From RBG-16-34-14 sp963727535 (GTDB taxonomy: Bacteria; Bacteroidota; Ignavibacteria; Ignavibacteriales; Ignavibacteriaceae), in NCBI GenBank assembly GCA_963727535.1, contig CAVSGR010000006.1:1054001-1118000 (forward strand): DNA of 64,000 bases, written 5' to 3'. The translations under genes and the position numbers were made by a program. Below are positions 8,468 to 17,752 of the stretch, in pieces (the first letter of the stretch is position 1; each line of letters opens with the position of its first letter). The notes beneath the pieces were generated by a model. That model was given only the letters and a program-made list of their open reading frames with translations. It did no database searches and was not told the origin of the DNA.

Positions 8468-9631
8468 ATGTATGAAAAAGAAACACAGTTTATAACAGAT
8501 TATAACCTGAATAAAATCAATAACCTTGGTTCTGCTTTTACACTTGAAAAGCTTATTGACCTGGAGCTTCACCCTGCAATAATAAAATACATTTCAGGGG
8601 AACTCGATTATCTCATTTATAAAGACCGTAAACTCCTTCTTGAGAATTCCGCATTTGATTATTCCGGTGTAAAAATAAGTGAGTATTTTAATCAAATAAC
8701 TGAGGAACTCAAGAAGAAAAAAAAACTTTCATTTGATCAAACAAAAAAACTTATTGAAAAAGCTGTTGCATTCAATGCTAACTTTACAATACATCCCTTA
8801 AGTACTTTAACTGATTTAGTTTTTAAGAATGAAGAATCAAGAGATGTTTCTGAAATAAAAGTTTATCTTAATCATATCTACTATTATGATTACCTGAGAG
8901 ATGTGCTCAATTCATATTTTGTTAAGAAAAAACAAGTAAGCATCAAAAAGAAAGATTTTGAAACGACAATAAAAAAAATTAATGATGAACTTTTCTCTCA
9001 AAAATCAGAAATGATTATTTCAGATGCTATCGATTCAATAGCTGATTTTTATAATGAAGGAACCGTAAGCAAATCCTCCGTGCATATTAATTTTGTAGGG
9101 ACATACCTCAAATCGGAAAATCTTGATGAGTTCAGTTCAAGATTAAATAAAGAATATAAGAATAGTAGAAAGAAAATTGATATCGATGAACTTAAGGAGC
9201 TTCTCTTGCCTTTGCGAAAAGACACGGAAAATGTAGGGACAGAAACTTTAGAGGTTGAAGAATATGATGCAAATGTTGAAGAGGAAGAACTTGCTGATGA
9301 AATGGAGGAAATGAATGCTGGTGAAGAAACTTCGAATGAGAATGAAACAGATGAGTTGGTCGAAGAAGTTCCGATTAATGAATCTAAATTTGAAAAGGAT
9401 CTCTTTTCTTTTTTAAGTAAGAAAGAGACGGAAAAAATAATAAGCATAATTTTTAATGATGATGGAGAGGACTTTACAAGCACTATGGAAAAATTAGAAG
9501 AGTGTGGTGATTATAATAAAGCTGCCGATGTACTTAAGAAAGTTTTTTCTACTTATAAAGTGGATCCCTTTAACAAAGAAGCCGTTGCTTTAACAGATGC
9601 GGTTTCGGATTACTTTCAACAGGCTGACTAA
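8468..9631 (+). CDS. Hypothetical acidic protein translationally coupled to obgE
   Basis: 387 residues, no family recognised, no signal peptide or membrane segment. Lys-rich helical N-terminal part (1-235), a strongly acidic low-complexity stretch (about 258-305, Glu/Asp-rich), then a small helical domain (about 310-387) with FEKDLFSFLSKKE. Its stop codon overlaps the ATG of obgE by one base (TAATG), so the two are very probably translated together. Obg acts in ribosome assembly and stress signalling, which suggests but does not show a related cytoplasmic role. Confidence 0.75.
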   Translation: MYEKETQFITDYNLNKINNLGSAFTLEKLIDLELHPAIIKYISGELDYLIYKDRKLLLENSAFDYSGVKISEYFNQITEELKKKKKLSFDQTKKLIEKAVAFNANFTIHPLSTLTDLVFKNEESRDVSEIKVYLNHIYYYDYLRDVLNSYFVKKKQVSIKKKDFETTIKKINDELFSQKSEMIISDAIDSIADFYNEGTVSKSSVHINFVGTYLKSENLDEFSSRLNKEYKNSRKKIDIDELKELLLPLRKDTENVGTETLEVEEYDANVEEEELADEMEEMNAGEETSNENETDELVEEVPINESKFEKDLFSFLSKKETEKIISIIFNDDGEDFTSTMEKLEECGDYNKAADVLKKVFSTYKVDPFNKEAVALTDAVSDYFQQAD

Positions 9632-10632
9632 TGTTTATTGATTATGCCGAAATAGAAGTTTGCGCCGGTAGGGGAGGAGACGGGGCTGTATCCTTTAGAA
9701 GAGAGAAATATGTACCTAAAGGCGGACCTGCAGGAGGAAACGGCGGCAAAGGAGGTAGCGTTGTTATTAAAGCTTATCACAATTTATCAACCTTGCTGGA
9801 TTTCAGGTATAAGAAAATTTATAGAGCTGAGGATGCTGATGCAGGCGGTTCTTCATTAAAAGATGGGAAAGATGGAGAAGATGTTTTTATAAAAGTTCCT
9901 GTTGGGGCAATAATTAAAGATGCGAAGACAAAAAAAATTATTGCTGATCTTGATGAAGATGGAAAAGAAGTAATTGTTGCTAAAGGCGGGAAAGGTGGAA
10001 AAGGAAACAGCAATTTTGCAACTCCAACCAATCAGGCGCCGAGATTTGCAGAAGATGGGAAGCCGGGAGAAGAAAGAAAATTAATTTTAGAATTAAAGCT
10101 CATTGCAGATGTCGGGCTTGTTGGTTTTCCAAATGCTGGAAAATCAACTTTGATCTCTAAAATTTCTGCAGCAAAACCGAAGATTGCGGATTATCCTTTT
10201 ACAACTCTCGAACCAAATCTTGGAATTGTTAGATATAAAGACTTCATAAGCTTTACTGTCGCTGATATCCCCGGAATAATTGAAGGCGCACACGAGGGAA
10301 AAGGACTCGGTATAAAATTCTTAAGGCATATCGAGAGAACGAAGATTCTTTTATTCCTGATCGATATAACTTCCGAGAATTACCAGGAAGAATACAATGT
10401 CTTATTGAACGAGCTTAAAAGTCATAGTAAAAAACTTGCGGAGAAAACCAAAATAGTCTCTTTATCCAAAGCAGATTTGATAGAAGAAAGTGAAATAAAA
10501 AAGATTAGTAAAAAGAAAATAAAAAATGCCGATTCTCCGCCGCTTGTTTTTTCTGCGGTTTCAGGATATGGGCTGACGGAATTGCTTGATTATTTGTGGA
10601 AAGCTTTAGAGATTAAGAATGTTGATAGTTAA
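9631..10632 (+). CDS. obgE: GTPase Obg/CgtA
   Basis: 333 residues, the normal length for the short Obg form. The N-terminal Obg domain (1-158) has the glycine-rich signature (AGRGGDGAVSFRREK, GGPAGGNGGKGG). The G domain carries G1 GFPNAGKST near 166, the G2 TT pair in YPFTTLEPN, G3 DIPG, G4 as SKAD (usually NKxD) and G5 FSAVSGYG. Obg binds the 50S subunit and functions in ribosome maturation and ppGpp response. It starts by one-base overlap with the unknown acidic gene upstream. Confidence 0.97.
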   Translation: MFIDYAEIEVCAGRGGDGAVSFRREKYVPKGGPAGGNGGKGGSVVIKAYHNLSTLLDFRYKKIYRAEDADAGGSSLKDGKDGEDVFIKVPVGAIIKDAKTKKIIADLDEDGKEVIVAKGGKGGKGNSNFATPTNQAPRFAEDGKPGEERKLILELKLIADVGLVGFPNAGKSTLISKISAAKPKIADYPFTTLEPNLGIVRYKDFISFTVADIPGIIEGAHEGKGLGIKFLRHIERTKILLFLIDITSENYQEEYNVLLNELKSHSKKLAEKTKIVSLSKADLIEESEIKKISKKKIKNADSPPLVFSAVSGYGLTELLDYLWKALEIKNVDS

Positions 10633-10682
10633 ATTTTGTAAATAACTGTAAAACTGGCTATATTTCCCGTCTAAATTTTTTC

Positions 10683-10756
10683 GGCGGGGTAGCTCAGTCG
10701 GTTAGAGCAGTGGAATCATAATCCACGTGTCGGGGGTTCGAATCCCTCCCCCGCTA
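10683..10756 (+). tRNA. tRNA-Met (anticodon CAT)
   Basis: Folds as a 74-nt cloverleaf: acceptor GGCGGGG with CCCCGCT (one G-U pair), D arm GCTC/GAGC, anticodon stem GTGGA/TCCAC around loop ATCATAA, T arm GGGGG/CCCTC around TTCGAAT, discriminator A. CCA is not encoded. The CAT anticodon and the GG start fit elongator tRNA-Met; a lysidine-modified tRNA-Ile2 is the alternative, and tilS is present in the window. It is not initiator-like. Confidence 0.93.
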
Positions 10757-10778
10757 CGGTGAATTAAGGAGAAATAGA

Positions 10779-11144
10779 ATGTACTCACTTTTAGTTATTA
10801 TTTGTGCAATAATTGCAGTGCTTTTGATAATTATTGTTTTGATGCAATCCAGCAAGGGAGGCGGACTTGCAGGAACCTTTGGCGGTGCCGGAATGGGAAC
10901 TGTTTTCGGTACAAGAAGGACTGCGGATTTTCTGAGTCGCGCTACCTGGTGGCTCGCTGGTTCTCTTGCAGCACTTGGATTGATTATTAATTTGTTCTTT
11001 CTTCCGGGTCAAAGCTCTTCACAACAAATTGAAAGTATAATTCAAAAATCGGGAAGACAAAATGTTCCTCAGACTCCAACTCTTCCAAATGAGAATAACT
11101 TTCAGCAAAATCAAAATCAGCAGCAGAAGACGCCCAATCAATAA
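10779..11144 (+). CDS. secG: Preprotein translocase subunit SecG
   Basis: 121 residues. Two membrane segments (1-21 and about 53-74) flank the conserved cytoplasmic loop MQSSKGGGLAGTFGGAGM with TVFGTRR, diagnostic of SecG. The C-terminal tail is long, Gln/Asn/Pro-rich and low-complexity. SecG associates with SecYE and eases SecA-driven export; secA lies at 37082. It directly follows the tRNA. Confidence 0.95.
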   Translation: MYSLLVIICAIIAVLLIIIVLMQSSKGGGLAGTFGGAGMGTVFGTRRTADFLSRATWWLAGSLAALGLIINLFFLPGQSSSQQIESIIQKSGRQNVPQTPTLPNENNFQQNQNQQQKTPNQ

Positions 11145-11170
11145 GAGATAAAAATTGATTAAGAGCCAAC

Positions 11171-11195
11171 AAGCCCGGGAGAGAATCCGGGCTTT
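11171..11195. terminator. Bidirectional terminator between secG and dacB-like gene
   Basis: AAGCCCGG, loop GAGAGAATC..., CCGGGCTT form a GC-rich hairpin between convergent genes, followed on the plus strand by TTTGTTAGTTT. It can serve both directions. Confidence 0.75.
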
Positions 11196-11196
11196 G

Positions 11197-12447
11197 TTAG
11201 TTTAAATTGTAAAGGGTTTCAATTATACTATCCTGGATATCCCTGTAAAAGTTTGCCCCGTCCCTGTTAAACTCAAATAGAATAGATATAACCAGGTCAT
11301 CGCCATTAGCACAGGTTAAATACCCTGAAATTGATGAAACTCCGTTTAGGGTTCCGGTTTTGCCATGAAAATTATTCTCAACAGGTGTTGCATTCATTCT
11401 TTTTTCAAGAGTTCCATCCACACCGGCTATGCTTAATGAGTTATAAAAATCGTCAAAGTTTGCGACATCAAAATACATCTTCTCCAACAAGCCTGTGATT
11501 GACCCGACAGTTACCTGGTCGAATCTTGAAATACCTGATCCATCAACAACAGCTGTTCCATTTGAGAAAATTCCGTTATCTGAAATAAATGATAAGACAG
11601 CTTGTGTTGAATAAAAAGAATTTCCCTGTTCACCGCTTTCAACTGCTCCGATTGTTTTGAATAAACATTCTGCGAGAAAATTGTCACTCTCTTTGTTAGT
11701 TTGTTTTATAAGCTGTCTTAAAGTAATTCCTTTTTCCAAAATTAAATAAGCTTTGTCCGGGGTAACTCCTTTTTCAGCATTTGAACCAACAGTAATTCCG
11801 GAGGCAATAAGTTTTGTCCTTAATAATGAAGCCGCATAAAGAGGGGGATTTTTAATATTAACCAAATAATTTCTAAGCCTTCCTCTACGAACTCTTTGGA
11901 CAACTTCACGGTTTCTATCTATTACCAAAGCTGATATAGGCGGAAGTCTTACGTTTGCGACTTCGTCCGTAATCCAATCGTCACGTGTATAAATCTCGTC
12001 AAAGTATGTATCATCTCCAATAATTTTTCCAGTAATTTTTTTTACACCCCTGTTTTTTAATTCATTAATCATTGCTTGAAGGTCCTCTTGTGTGAAAAGG
12101 GAATTACCGTAACCTTTCAGATATACGTTCCCATTTACTATTCCATCGCTTATGTTTTCATCATCGCTGAAAAGTCTTGTGGCAAGAACAAAATCTCCTC
12201 CCATAATTGATAAGGCAGTCGCTGTAGTGAACAGTTTTGTGTTTGATGCAGGTATCATTGAAACCGTATGGTTAAGACTGTACAACGTATCTTCCGTTAA
12301 AGGATTGATTATTAATATTCCTGCCTTCGTTCCCGAAGGCAACCTCCTTAGAATGTTATCAATTTTGTTTTGTATTTCATCTTTTGACGAAGCTGAAAGT
12401 GTGAGTGAAGATAAAATGAAGAGAAGCAGTGTTCTAAAAAATTTCAT
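11197..12447 (-). CDS. dacB: D-alanyl-D-alanine carboxypeptidase/endopeptidase, PBP4 type (peptidase S13)
   Basis: 416 residues with a signal peptide (MKFFRTLLLFILSSLTLSAS). Active-site motifs of the S13 family are present: SxxK as SNTK near residue 68, SxN as SDN in NKESDNFLAEC, and KTG as HGKTGTLNG near 363. The long insert between SxxK and SxN (ISALVIDRNREVV region) is typical of PBP4. It trims or cleaves peptidoglycan crosslinks in the periplasm. Monocistronic, converging on secG. Confidence 0.93.
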   Translation of the reverse strand: MKFFRTLLLFILSSLTLSASSKDEIQNKIDNILRRLPSGTKAGILIINPLTEDTLYSLNHTVSMIPASNTKLFTTATALSIMGGDFVLATRLFSDDENISDGIVNGNVYLKGYGNSLFTQEDLQAMINELKNRGVKKITGKIIGDDTYFDEIYTRDDWITDEVANVRLPPISALVIDRNREVVQRVRRGRLRNYLVNIKNPPLYAASLLRTKLIASGITVGSNAEKGVTPDKAYLILEKGITLRQLIKQTNKESDNFLAECLFKTIGAVESGEQGNSFYSTQAVLSFISDNGIFSNGTAVVDGSGISRFDQVTVGSITGLLEKMYFDVANFDDFYNSLSIAGVDGTLEKRMNATPVENNFHGKTGTLNGVSSISGYLTCANGDDLVISILFEFNRDGANFYRDIQDSIIETLYNLN

Positions 12448-12617
12448 AGGTGACCAATAATTTTTTTTATATGATTAGGAATATCTCTTTATAATTTTAT
12501 TTTTATGAGTATCTTTAAACTATATCAAACATTTTATTAACTAAGAGCGAAAATAGAGATTTTATTCTAATGAAAAAAGATCGCTTTTTTATTCACTAAC
12601 ATAATCCGGAAAATTTT

Positions 12618-13481
12618 ATGACCGAAAAGAAATCCCCAAAAAAGAAAACTCTTAAACCTTATGAAGATGTTGACTTCATGAATTCTGCTGACGCAAGGAT
12701 ATTAAGAATAATTTCGGAGTTTATACAACCTCAAAGCAGGTTCAGAAAACTAAGAATAATGGATACAATTGTATTCTTTGGTTCTGCAAGGTTAATGTCT
12801 CACCGTGACGCAACTAAAGCTCTTAATAAGTTTAAAACAATAAATCCTGGTAGTACTCCAAAACTTGCAGAGGAATTAAGAAGCGCTGAGCGTCTTGTTG
12901 AGATGTCAAAATATTATGAGGATGCTGTTGAATTATCAAAGAGATTAACTGAATGGTCTATGGGACTGAAGACACAGGCTAACAGGTTTATTATTTGTAC
13001 CGGGGGCGGACCTGGAATTATGGAAGCAGCAAACAAAGGTGCAAAATTAGCCGGTGGTTATTCTATCGGATTAAATATTAGTATTCCTTCTGAGCAGTTT
13101 GTTAATAAATATGTTACTCCCGATTTAAGTCTTGAATTTCATTACTTCTTTATGAGAAAATTCTGGTTTGCATATCTTGCCAAAGCTTTAATTGTTTTTC
13201 CCGGCGGTTACGGTACGATGGATGAGTTTTTTGAATTGATTACTCTCTTACAAACAGGGAAGATCAAAAAGAAATTATTGCTTGTTGTTTATGATGAGAA
13301 ATACTGGAGTAGTATAGTTAACTTCAAAGGGCTGGTAGAACGTGGCGTGATTAGCGAAGCGGATTTAAATCTATTTTCTTTTTGCAATACTGTTGACGAG
13401 GCTTTTGATATTATTACTGCTCATTTCAAAAAGAATTATCATAAAGAAAAGGAAAATTTGGTCCCCAAAATTTCGATTTAA
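12618..13481 (+). CDS. LOG-family / TIGR00730 Rossmann-fold protein
   Basis: 287 residues. The two family signatures are GGGPGIMEAANKGA (about 134-147) and PGGYGTMDEFFE (about 199-210), the PGGxGTxxE motif of lysine-decarboxylase-like/LOG proteins. Plant LOG and several bacterial members hydrolyse cytokinin ribotides or nucleoside monophosphates (phosphoribohydrolase). The roughly 60-residue N-terminal extension marks the long form. Stands alone and is followed by a terminator hairpin. Confidence 0.88.
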   Translation: MTEKKSPKKKTLKPYEDVDFMNSADARILRIISEFIQPQSRFRKLRIMDTIVFFGSARLMSHRDATKALNKFKTINPGSTPKLAEELRSAERLVEMSKYYEDAVELSKRLTEWSMGLKTQANRFIICTGGGPGIMEAANKGAKLAGGYSIGLNISIPSEQFVNKYVTPDLSLEFHYFFMRKFWFAYLAKALIVFPGGYGTMDEFFELITLLQTGKIKKKLLLVVYDEKYWSSIVNFKGLVERGVISEADLNLFSFCNTVDEAFDIITAHFKKNYHKEKENLVPKISI

Positions 13482-13489
13482 AATAAAAA

Positions 13490-13510
13490 TGCCTCTTTGT
13501 TCAAGAGGCA
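13490..13510. terminator. Terminator hairpin between LOG-family gene and rpsU
   Basis: TGCCTCTT, loop TGTTC, AAGAGGCA: a perfect 8-bp stem between convergent genes, preceded by AAAATAAAAA, which gives a T-run for minus-strand transcripts (rpsU side) and AAAAAC on the plus side. Confidence 0.65.
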
Positions 13511-13530
13511 GAAAAACTATTCCATGTTTT

Positions 13531-13725
13531 CTACACTTCCATGTTTTCCACGCGATGTGCTCTTCGCAGAGCCTTTAACCTTTCCATTCGTTTCTTTACA
13601 GAAGGCTTTACAAAAAATGTTCTTTTCTTATACTCTTTAAGAACTCCTGATCTTTCGTATTTTTTCTTAAATCTTCTTAAAGCTTTATCAATGGATTCGT
13701 TTTCACCAACGGATATACCGACCAA
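13531..13725 (-). CDS. rpsU: 30S ribosomal protein S21
   Basis: 64 residues, normal for S21. Begins MVGISVGENESIDKALRRFK and continues with the basic RTFFVKPSVKKRMER stretch of the family. S21 of the small subunit helps mRNA initiation. It lies 27 bases downstream of the zinc-ribbon gene, on the same strand, so the two may be cotranscribed. Confidence 0.96.
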   Translation of the reverse strand: MVGISVGENESIDKALRRFKKKYERSGVLKEYKKRTFFVKPSVKKRMERLKALRRAHRVENMEV

Positions 13726-13752
13726 AAAAATTCACCTCGCTTCGTGGTTTTT

Positions 13753-14127
13753 TTAAGTTGTTAAAGATTCAATTAATTTTTTATGTCCAGATTTTTGAAA
13801 TTCGACGGCAATTGATTTATGACCGTTCGAAAGAATTTCCTTGCCCACTACTTTACCAAAGTCATTCCAGTTTTCATGATAAATTGACTGACCGACTTCA
13901 TAAGATTTCTGCGGGGAATATTTTATGCACTCGTCATTTTCTATTCCTTCAAGAGAAACTTTTGTCGCTTTCACATCTTCGATTAAATCAATAACCATAG
14001 TATGCTTGCACTTTTTGCACTTTGCCCATCTTTTGTTTTCGCTCCCTGTTACTTCTCCGGCTAATTCCATTTTTCTTAAGCCGTTGCAAAAACTGCAGAA
14101 AGCCTCAACGTTTTTAATCCTAGCCAA
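13753..14127 (-). CDS. Zinc-ribbon protein of unknown function, upstream of rpsU
   Basis: 124 residues. Two Cys pairs, CSFC (about 11-14) and CKKC (about 37-40), form a rubredoxin-like zinc ribbon. The C-terminal half (about 72-124: YEVGQSIYHENWNDFGKVVG ... AVEFQKSGHKKLIE) reads like a small SH3/CarD-like beta-barrel. Such ribbon plus SH3 proteins may bind nucleic acid or RNA polymerase, but nothing here proves it. Same strand and close to rpsU. Confidence 0.7.
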   Translation of the reverse strand: MARIKNVEAFCSFCNGLRKMELAGEVTGSENKRWAKCKKCKHTMVIDLIEDVKATKVSLEGIENDECIKYSPQKSYEVGQSIYHENWNDFGKVVGKEILSNGHKSIAVEFQKSGHKKLIESLTT

Positions 14128-14188
14128 TTATTATCCTTTTTTTCAAATTCAACTTTAAATATATCGAAGATAGCCCCGACAATCAAGG

Positions 14189-14653
14189 TTATTGAGCCTT
14201 CGATATTCCTTTTACTTTTGTCACTAAAACCGGAATTTTGGAATATCTTATAACTTTTTCGGCAACGCTGCCGAGTAAAGTGTGAAGAATTCCGGTTCTG
14301 CCGTGAGTTGCGATGACAATTAAATCGATTTTTTCTTTTTCCGAATACTTTATAATTTCATCGTAATCTATTCCTTTACGGATTGCAGGCACAATTTCTA
14401 TATTCTTTTTCTTACTGATTTTTTCAACAGCCTTTTCAAGTTTCATCTTTGCATCATCATCAATGCTTTTAATGATTTTTTCTTCCGATAAATCCAATGA
14501 ATGTATTGTAAGAATGGGCGGAGTTTTTTCAAGAACATGAAGAAGATGAAGTTTTGCAGAATATTGTTCTGCCAGGTCTTCAGCATAACCGGAAATTGAT
14601 AGAGACAAAGCGCTGAAGTCTGTGGGCAACAAAATATTTTTTATATTGAACAT
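14189..14653 (-). CDS. Universal stress protein (UspA family)
   Basis: 154 residues, single Usp domain. Starts with the beta-1 motif KNILLPTDFSALS and ends with the nucleotide-binding signature THGRTGILHTLLGS followed by AEKVIRYSKIPVLV. The G-x-x-G-x(n)-G-S pattern suggests an ATP-binding Usp. Probable cytoplasmic stress protein. Monocistronic. Confidence 0.93.
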   Translation of the reverse strand: MFNIKNILLPTDFSALSLSISGYAEDLAEQYSAKLHLLHVLEKTPPILTIHSLDLSEEKIIKSIDDDAKMKLEKAVEKISKKKNIEIVPAIRKGIDYDEIIKYSEKEKIDLIVIATHGRTGILHTLLGSVAEKVIRYSKIPVLVTKVKGISKAQ

Positions 14654-14766
14654 ACTTCCTCTTTTTTTAGTTTATAAGAATTGATTCTTAAATTAAACAG
14701 AAAATAATACCGGATACTTTATGCGGGATAATTTAATGATTTTCTTTATCTGTAAATAGCAGGAAC

Positions 14767-15360
14767 TTACTTTATCTTTTTAAGTATCTTCTTTTTAATG
14801 TTTTCAGGAGTTGGTTCTATCTTTAGCTCTTCCATTATTAATTTTTTAATGTAAGATTGAATTTCACTATCCTGCAATTCCTTAGTATCTCTATTAACAT
14901 TTTTGAAAAGAATTTTTCTTCCATCGGCTAATCTTTCTTTTACAACAGGCAAAGGACAATCTGAAAAAGCAACTATTTCTTCATCAGTAAAGTTTTCAAT
15001 ATCTGATAGTATAATAATTGATTTTAGTTCTACAGGAAGTGAAGCAAGCACTTCGGAAATATTAGAAGATTTTTTTGTTTCATCATTACTATTGGAAATT
15101 TTTCCGTACAGATCTTCATAAGCATTTTTTATAACCCGAAACATCCAAAATTTGTAATCCGTATTTTCATCAAGATGATTATAAAAACGGAAAGCTCTTA
15201 GATATGTTTCAATTATAAGTTTGCCGGCATCATTTTCGTTTCCCGTAATTCGTAAAGCAAAGTTGTAAAGCATATCAAGAAATGGGAAAGTATTTTTCTT
15301 GAATTCTGAGTTTAATTCTATCTGTTTATTTAATATTGTTAAAAGGGGGAAGAAAATCAT
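14767..15360 (-). CDS. Sigma-70-like (ECF-type) factor, divergent
   Basis: 197 residues. Region 2 appears at about 25-85 (FLDMLYNFALRITGNENDAG, then TYLRAFRFYN and FWMFRVIKNAY) and region 4 at about 110-150 (LPVELKSIIILSDIENFTDEEI, CPLPVVKERLADGRK). The C-terminal extension ILKKIK and preceding helices could bind an anti-sigma factor. The helix-turn-helix lacks the usual GTVxSR pattern, so DNA-binding specificity is uncertain. Upstream (minus strand) is the broken M14 gene, 31 bases away, suggesting cotranscription. Confidence 0.75.
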   Translation of the reverse strand: MIFFPLLTILNKQIELNSEFKKNTFPFLDMLYNFALRITGNENDAGKLIIETYLRAFRFYNHLDENTDYKFWMFRVIKNAYEDLYGKISNSNDETKKSSNISEVLASLPVELKSIIILSDIENFTDEEIVAFSDCPLPVVKERLADGRKILFKNVNRDTKELQDSEIQSYIKKLIMEELKIEPTPENIKKKILKKIK

Positions 15361-15391
15361 AATTCATTAAATATTTTTTTAGAATTACAGC

Positions 15392-16813
15392 TTATAATAT
15401 AAGTGCATTAGAATTCTTAAAATCAATTTTTTCAGGATTGATTAAAAATCCGTTAACAACAACATACTTAACTTTCCCATCTTTTTTAATAATAAGATTA
15501 GCGATTTCAGTTAGCATAATCTTTTCAGATTCTTCAGGAGCATTTTGAATATAAATGTTCAAAGGAATTTTTGTGGGACCCGTTTTTGCTAAATTGTCTT
15601 TTAGAATAACATTTGTATATCCTTCTTCATAAAGCTTGGTTAAATTTATCTTTTCTATTTCCGATATTGAATTAAAAACATCTGGATAGGTTTTTCCCTT
15701 TGTAACTTCCATTCCTTTTAAATCGATATTCTTCATATCCAAAAAAGTTTGAAAGATCACCGAGATCTTCAATTGAAGATTTAAGATAAAATTCTTTAGC
15801 GTTGTTCCAGTTTATTTCTTCTCTGTTAATTCCGATATCAACTATATGTCCGCTCTCTTTTTCTTTTACTGTAAGATTCCTTAGTACAAGGTCCATTATA
15901 AATTTTTCATTAAATGGAATTTCATTATAAGTTTTTATGTTTTCAGTTTTGTAAGATTCTTCCGCTATACTTTTGAAAGCCGAAAGCAAAGTGAGAAAAT
16001 TCATTCTTCTTATATGCTGCTTTTCGGTATCGTTTTTATAACCGCCGGATTCTACGAGAATCGTTCTTGTACCTAATTTCTGAAAGTTATCACCGAATGC
16101 TCTCGGTTCAAATTCATCCGAGTATTTCGCAATATTTCCAGGAATAAAGTGAGAGATATTCTTAAATATTATCGAAACAAGTTTCATTGCATCTTCTCTT
16201 TTTGGCGAGAGACTTTTTTCATAATCAGTAGTTGGAACAAGAAAAGCCAAAGTAACCGGATTGGACTATTACCAACCGAATATCTTGTGCTTTGATCGTG
16301 AAGATTAAAACCGAAATCTGCTTTGATACTTTTGAAAGTGTTCATCAGTAATTTGCCTTCCGGTGTTTGCTGTTTAACTGCGTCCCTGTTTATGTCTATC
16401 TCAAAAATATTTCTCCGCTGATAAAGTTCCATTCCGTCCGGGTTAACAACCGGCATAAAATATAATTCTAAATTATTTTTTATAAGGTTTCTGAAATCAT
16501 TAAACTCATCATCGCTGTTGAGAAAATTAAATAGATCTAGTAGAGCCATTGTTGCAGTAGGTTCGTCGCCATGCATTTGAGACCAGAGAAATACTTTTGT
16601 TTTTCCGTTGCCCCATTTTATTAAGTAAATCTCTCTGTGTTGTACGGATTCTCCGGCTTTATTAACTGTAAAATCTTTTTTCCCTAAGTTTAATAAGAGA
16701 GGTTTTACATCAGAATGTTTGAACCGCCTGTGATTAATTGCCTTTTCACGGTAGTTCTCAAACCGGTTATTGACCTTTTCTAAAAATTCTATATCTTGTG
16801 TTGAGTTCATCAT
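15392..16813 (-). pseudogene. M14-family zinc carboxypeptidase, broken by two frameshifts
   Basis: Three overlapping frames make one M14 protein of about 473 residues: 16813-16184, 16250-15672 and 15772-15392. The first has the zinc ligands HGDE (QMHGDEPTA) and the substrate-binding NPDG and INRD motifs, then NLHDQS, with the third ligand. The frame breaks near 16250-16262 (SVGNS to NPVTLAFL, one base missing or two extra) and near 15735 (FFGYE to NIDLKGMEV, one extra base). The second segment carries the catalytic Glu region LVESGGYK. M14 enzymes remove C-terminal residues or cleave peptidoglycan peptides. Either a true pseudogene or uncorrected sequence errors; no signal peptide is seen. 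Confidence 0.8.
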
Positions 16814-16924
16814 ATTAATATTAAAACAAAGTTGATGATAAAGTGTTAAAATTTACTTATAACTTGAATCATTTACCAAAGTTTGAGGATGTTCTTAATT
16901 TCATTTTGAATTGAAACATAGATA

Positions 16925-17010
16925 GTCATTCTGAATTTATTTCAGAATCTTAATCAATTCAAGAGATCCCGAAACTCCGAAGGGATGCCCTTGGCAAGGT
17001 TCGGGATGAC
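16925..17010. repeat. Palindromic intergenic repeat (GTCATTCTGA family)
   Basis: GTCATTCTGAATTTATTTCAG at the left and TTCGGGATGAC at the right; its reverse complement matches the repeat at 6758-6859 block by block. It occupies most of the gap between the divergent M14 and thioredoxin-family genes. Confidence 0.75.
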
Positions 17011-17052
17011 AAAGAGATCACCAAAGTTTATGAATGCAAAGGAGAAGATATA

Positions 17053-17598
17053 ATGGCAACATCGAAATTAAAAATTGGTTCCGAAGCTCCCGGTTTTAAT
17101 CTTCCGGCAACGGATGGAAAAACATATTCTTTAGAATCTTTTAAGGAGAGCAAAGCCTTAATAGTTATTTTCAGCTGCAATCATTGTCCTTACGTTCAGG
17201 CGTATGAAGAGAGAATAATTGCTATTCAAAATGATTATAAGAATAAAGGCTTGTCAATCGTTGCAATTAATTCAAACGACTTAACAAATTATCCCGATGA
17301 TTCTTTCGATCACATGGTTGAAAGAGCAAAGAGCAAAAAATTTAATTTTCCTTATTTAAGAGATGAAGATCAGAAAACTGCCGAAGCTTACGGAGCAACA
17401 CACACGCCTGAAACATTTTTATTCAACAGTGACCGTAAATTGGTTTATCATGGAAAGATCGACGATAACTGGCGAGAACCGGGAAAAGTTGTGAGCAAGT
17501 ATTTAAGAAGTGCAATTGATGAGCTTCTTGAGGGAAAAGAAATTTCAGTTCCGGAAACTTTTTCGATTGGATGTACAATTAAATGGAAGGCGGCTTGA
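17053..17598 (+). CDS. Thioredoxin-family / AhpC-TSA-like redox protein
   Basis: 181 residues, no signal peptide. N-terminal peroxiredoxin-like strands (KIGSEAPGFNLPATDGK), then SCNHCPYVQAYEER with a CxxC pair (about 40-43), VAINSNDLTNYPDDS and the cis-Pro region ATHTPETFLFN (about 116-126). This is the cytosolic thioredoxin-like group widespread in Bacteroidota, likely a thiol reductase or peroxidase. Electrons could come from TrxB at 58299. Substrate unknown. Confidence 0.88.
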   Translation: MATSKLKIGSEAPGFNLPATDGKTYSLESFKESKALIVIFSCNHCPYVQAYEERIIAIQNDYKNKGLSIVAINSNDLTNYPDDSFDHMVERAKSKKFNFPYLRDEDQKTAEAYGATHTPETFLFNSDRKLVYHGKIDDNWREPGKVVSKYLRSAIDELLEGKEISVPETFSIGCTIKWKAA

Positions 17599-17752
17599 TA
17601 GTTAAAAATGCCGAAATGATTGTTTGGATAAGACAAATTATTAACTAATGATTTTCTTACGCGGGGGAACATTTTATAACATTAAAAAAAATATTTAGTA
17701 CTACTTGAGTCTGTGTTTATTGAAATAAGCAATATTTAAGAATGCTTTTGAG

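Noticed and set aside
9049..9483. 144-codon minus-strand ORF
   Set aside because: Serine-rich mirror of the acidic region of the 8468 gene; a shadow frame.
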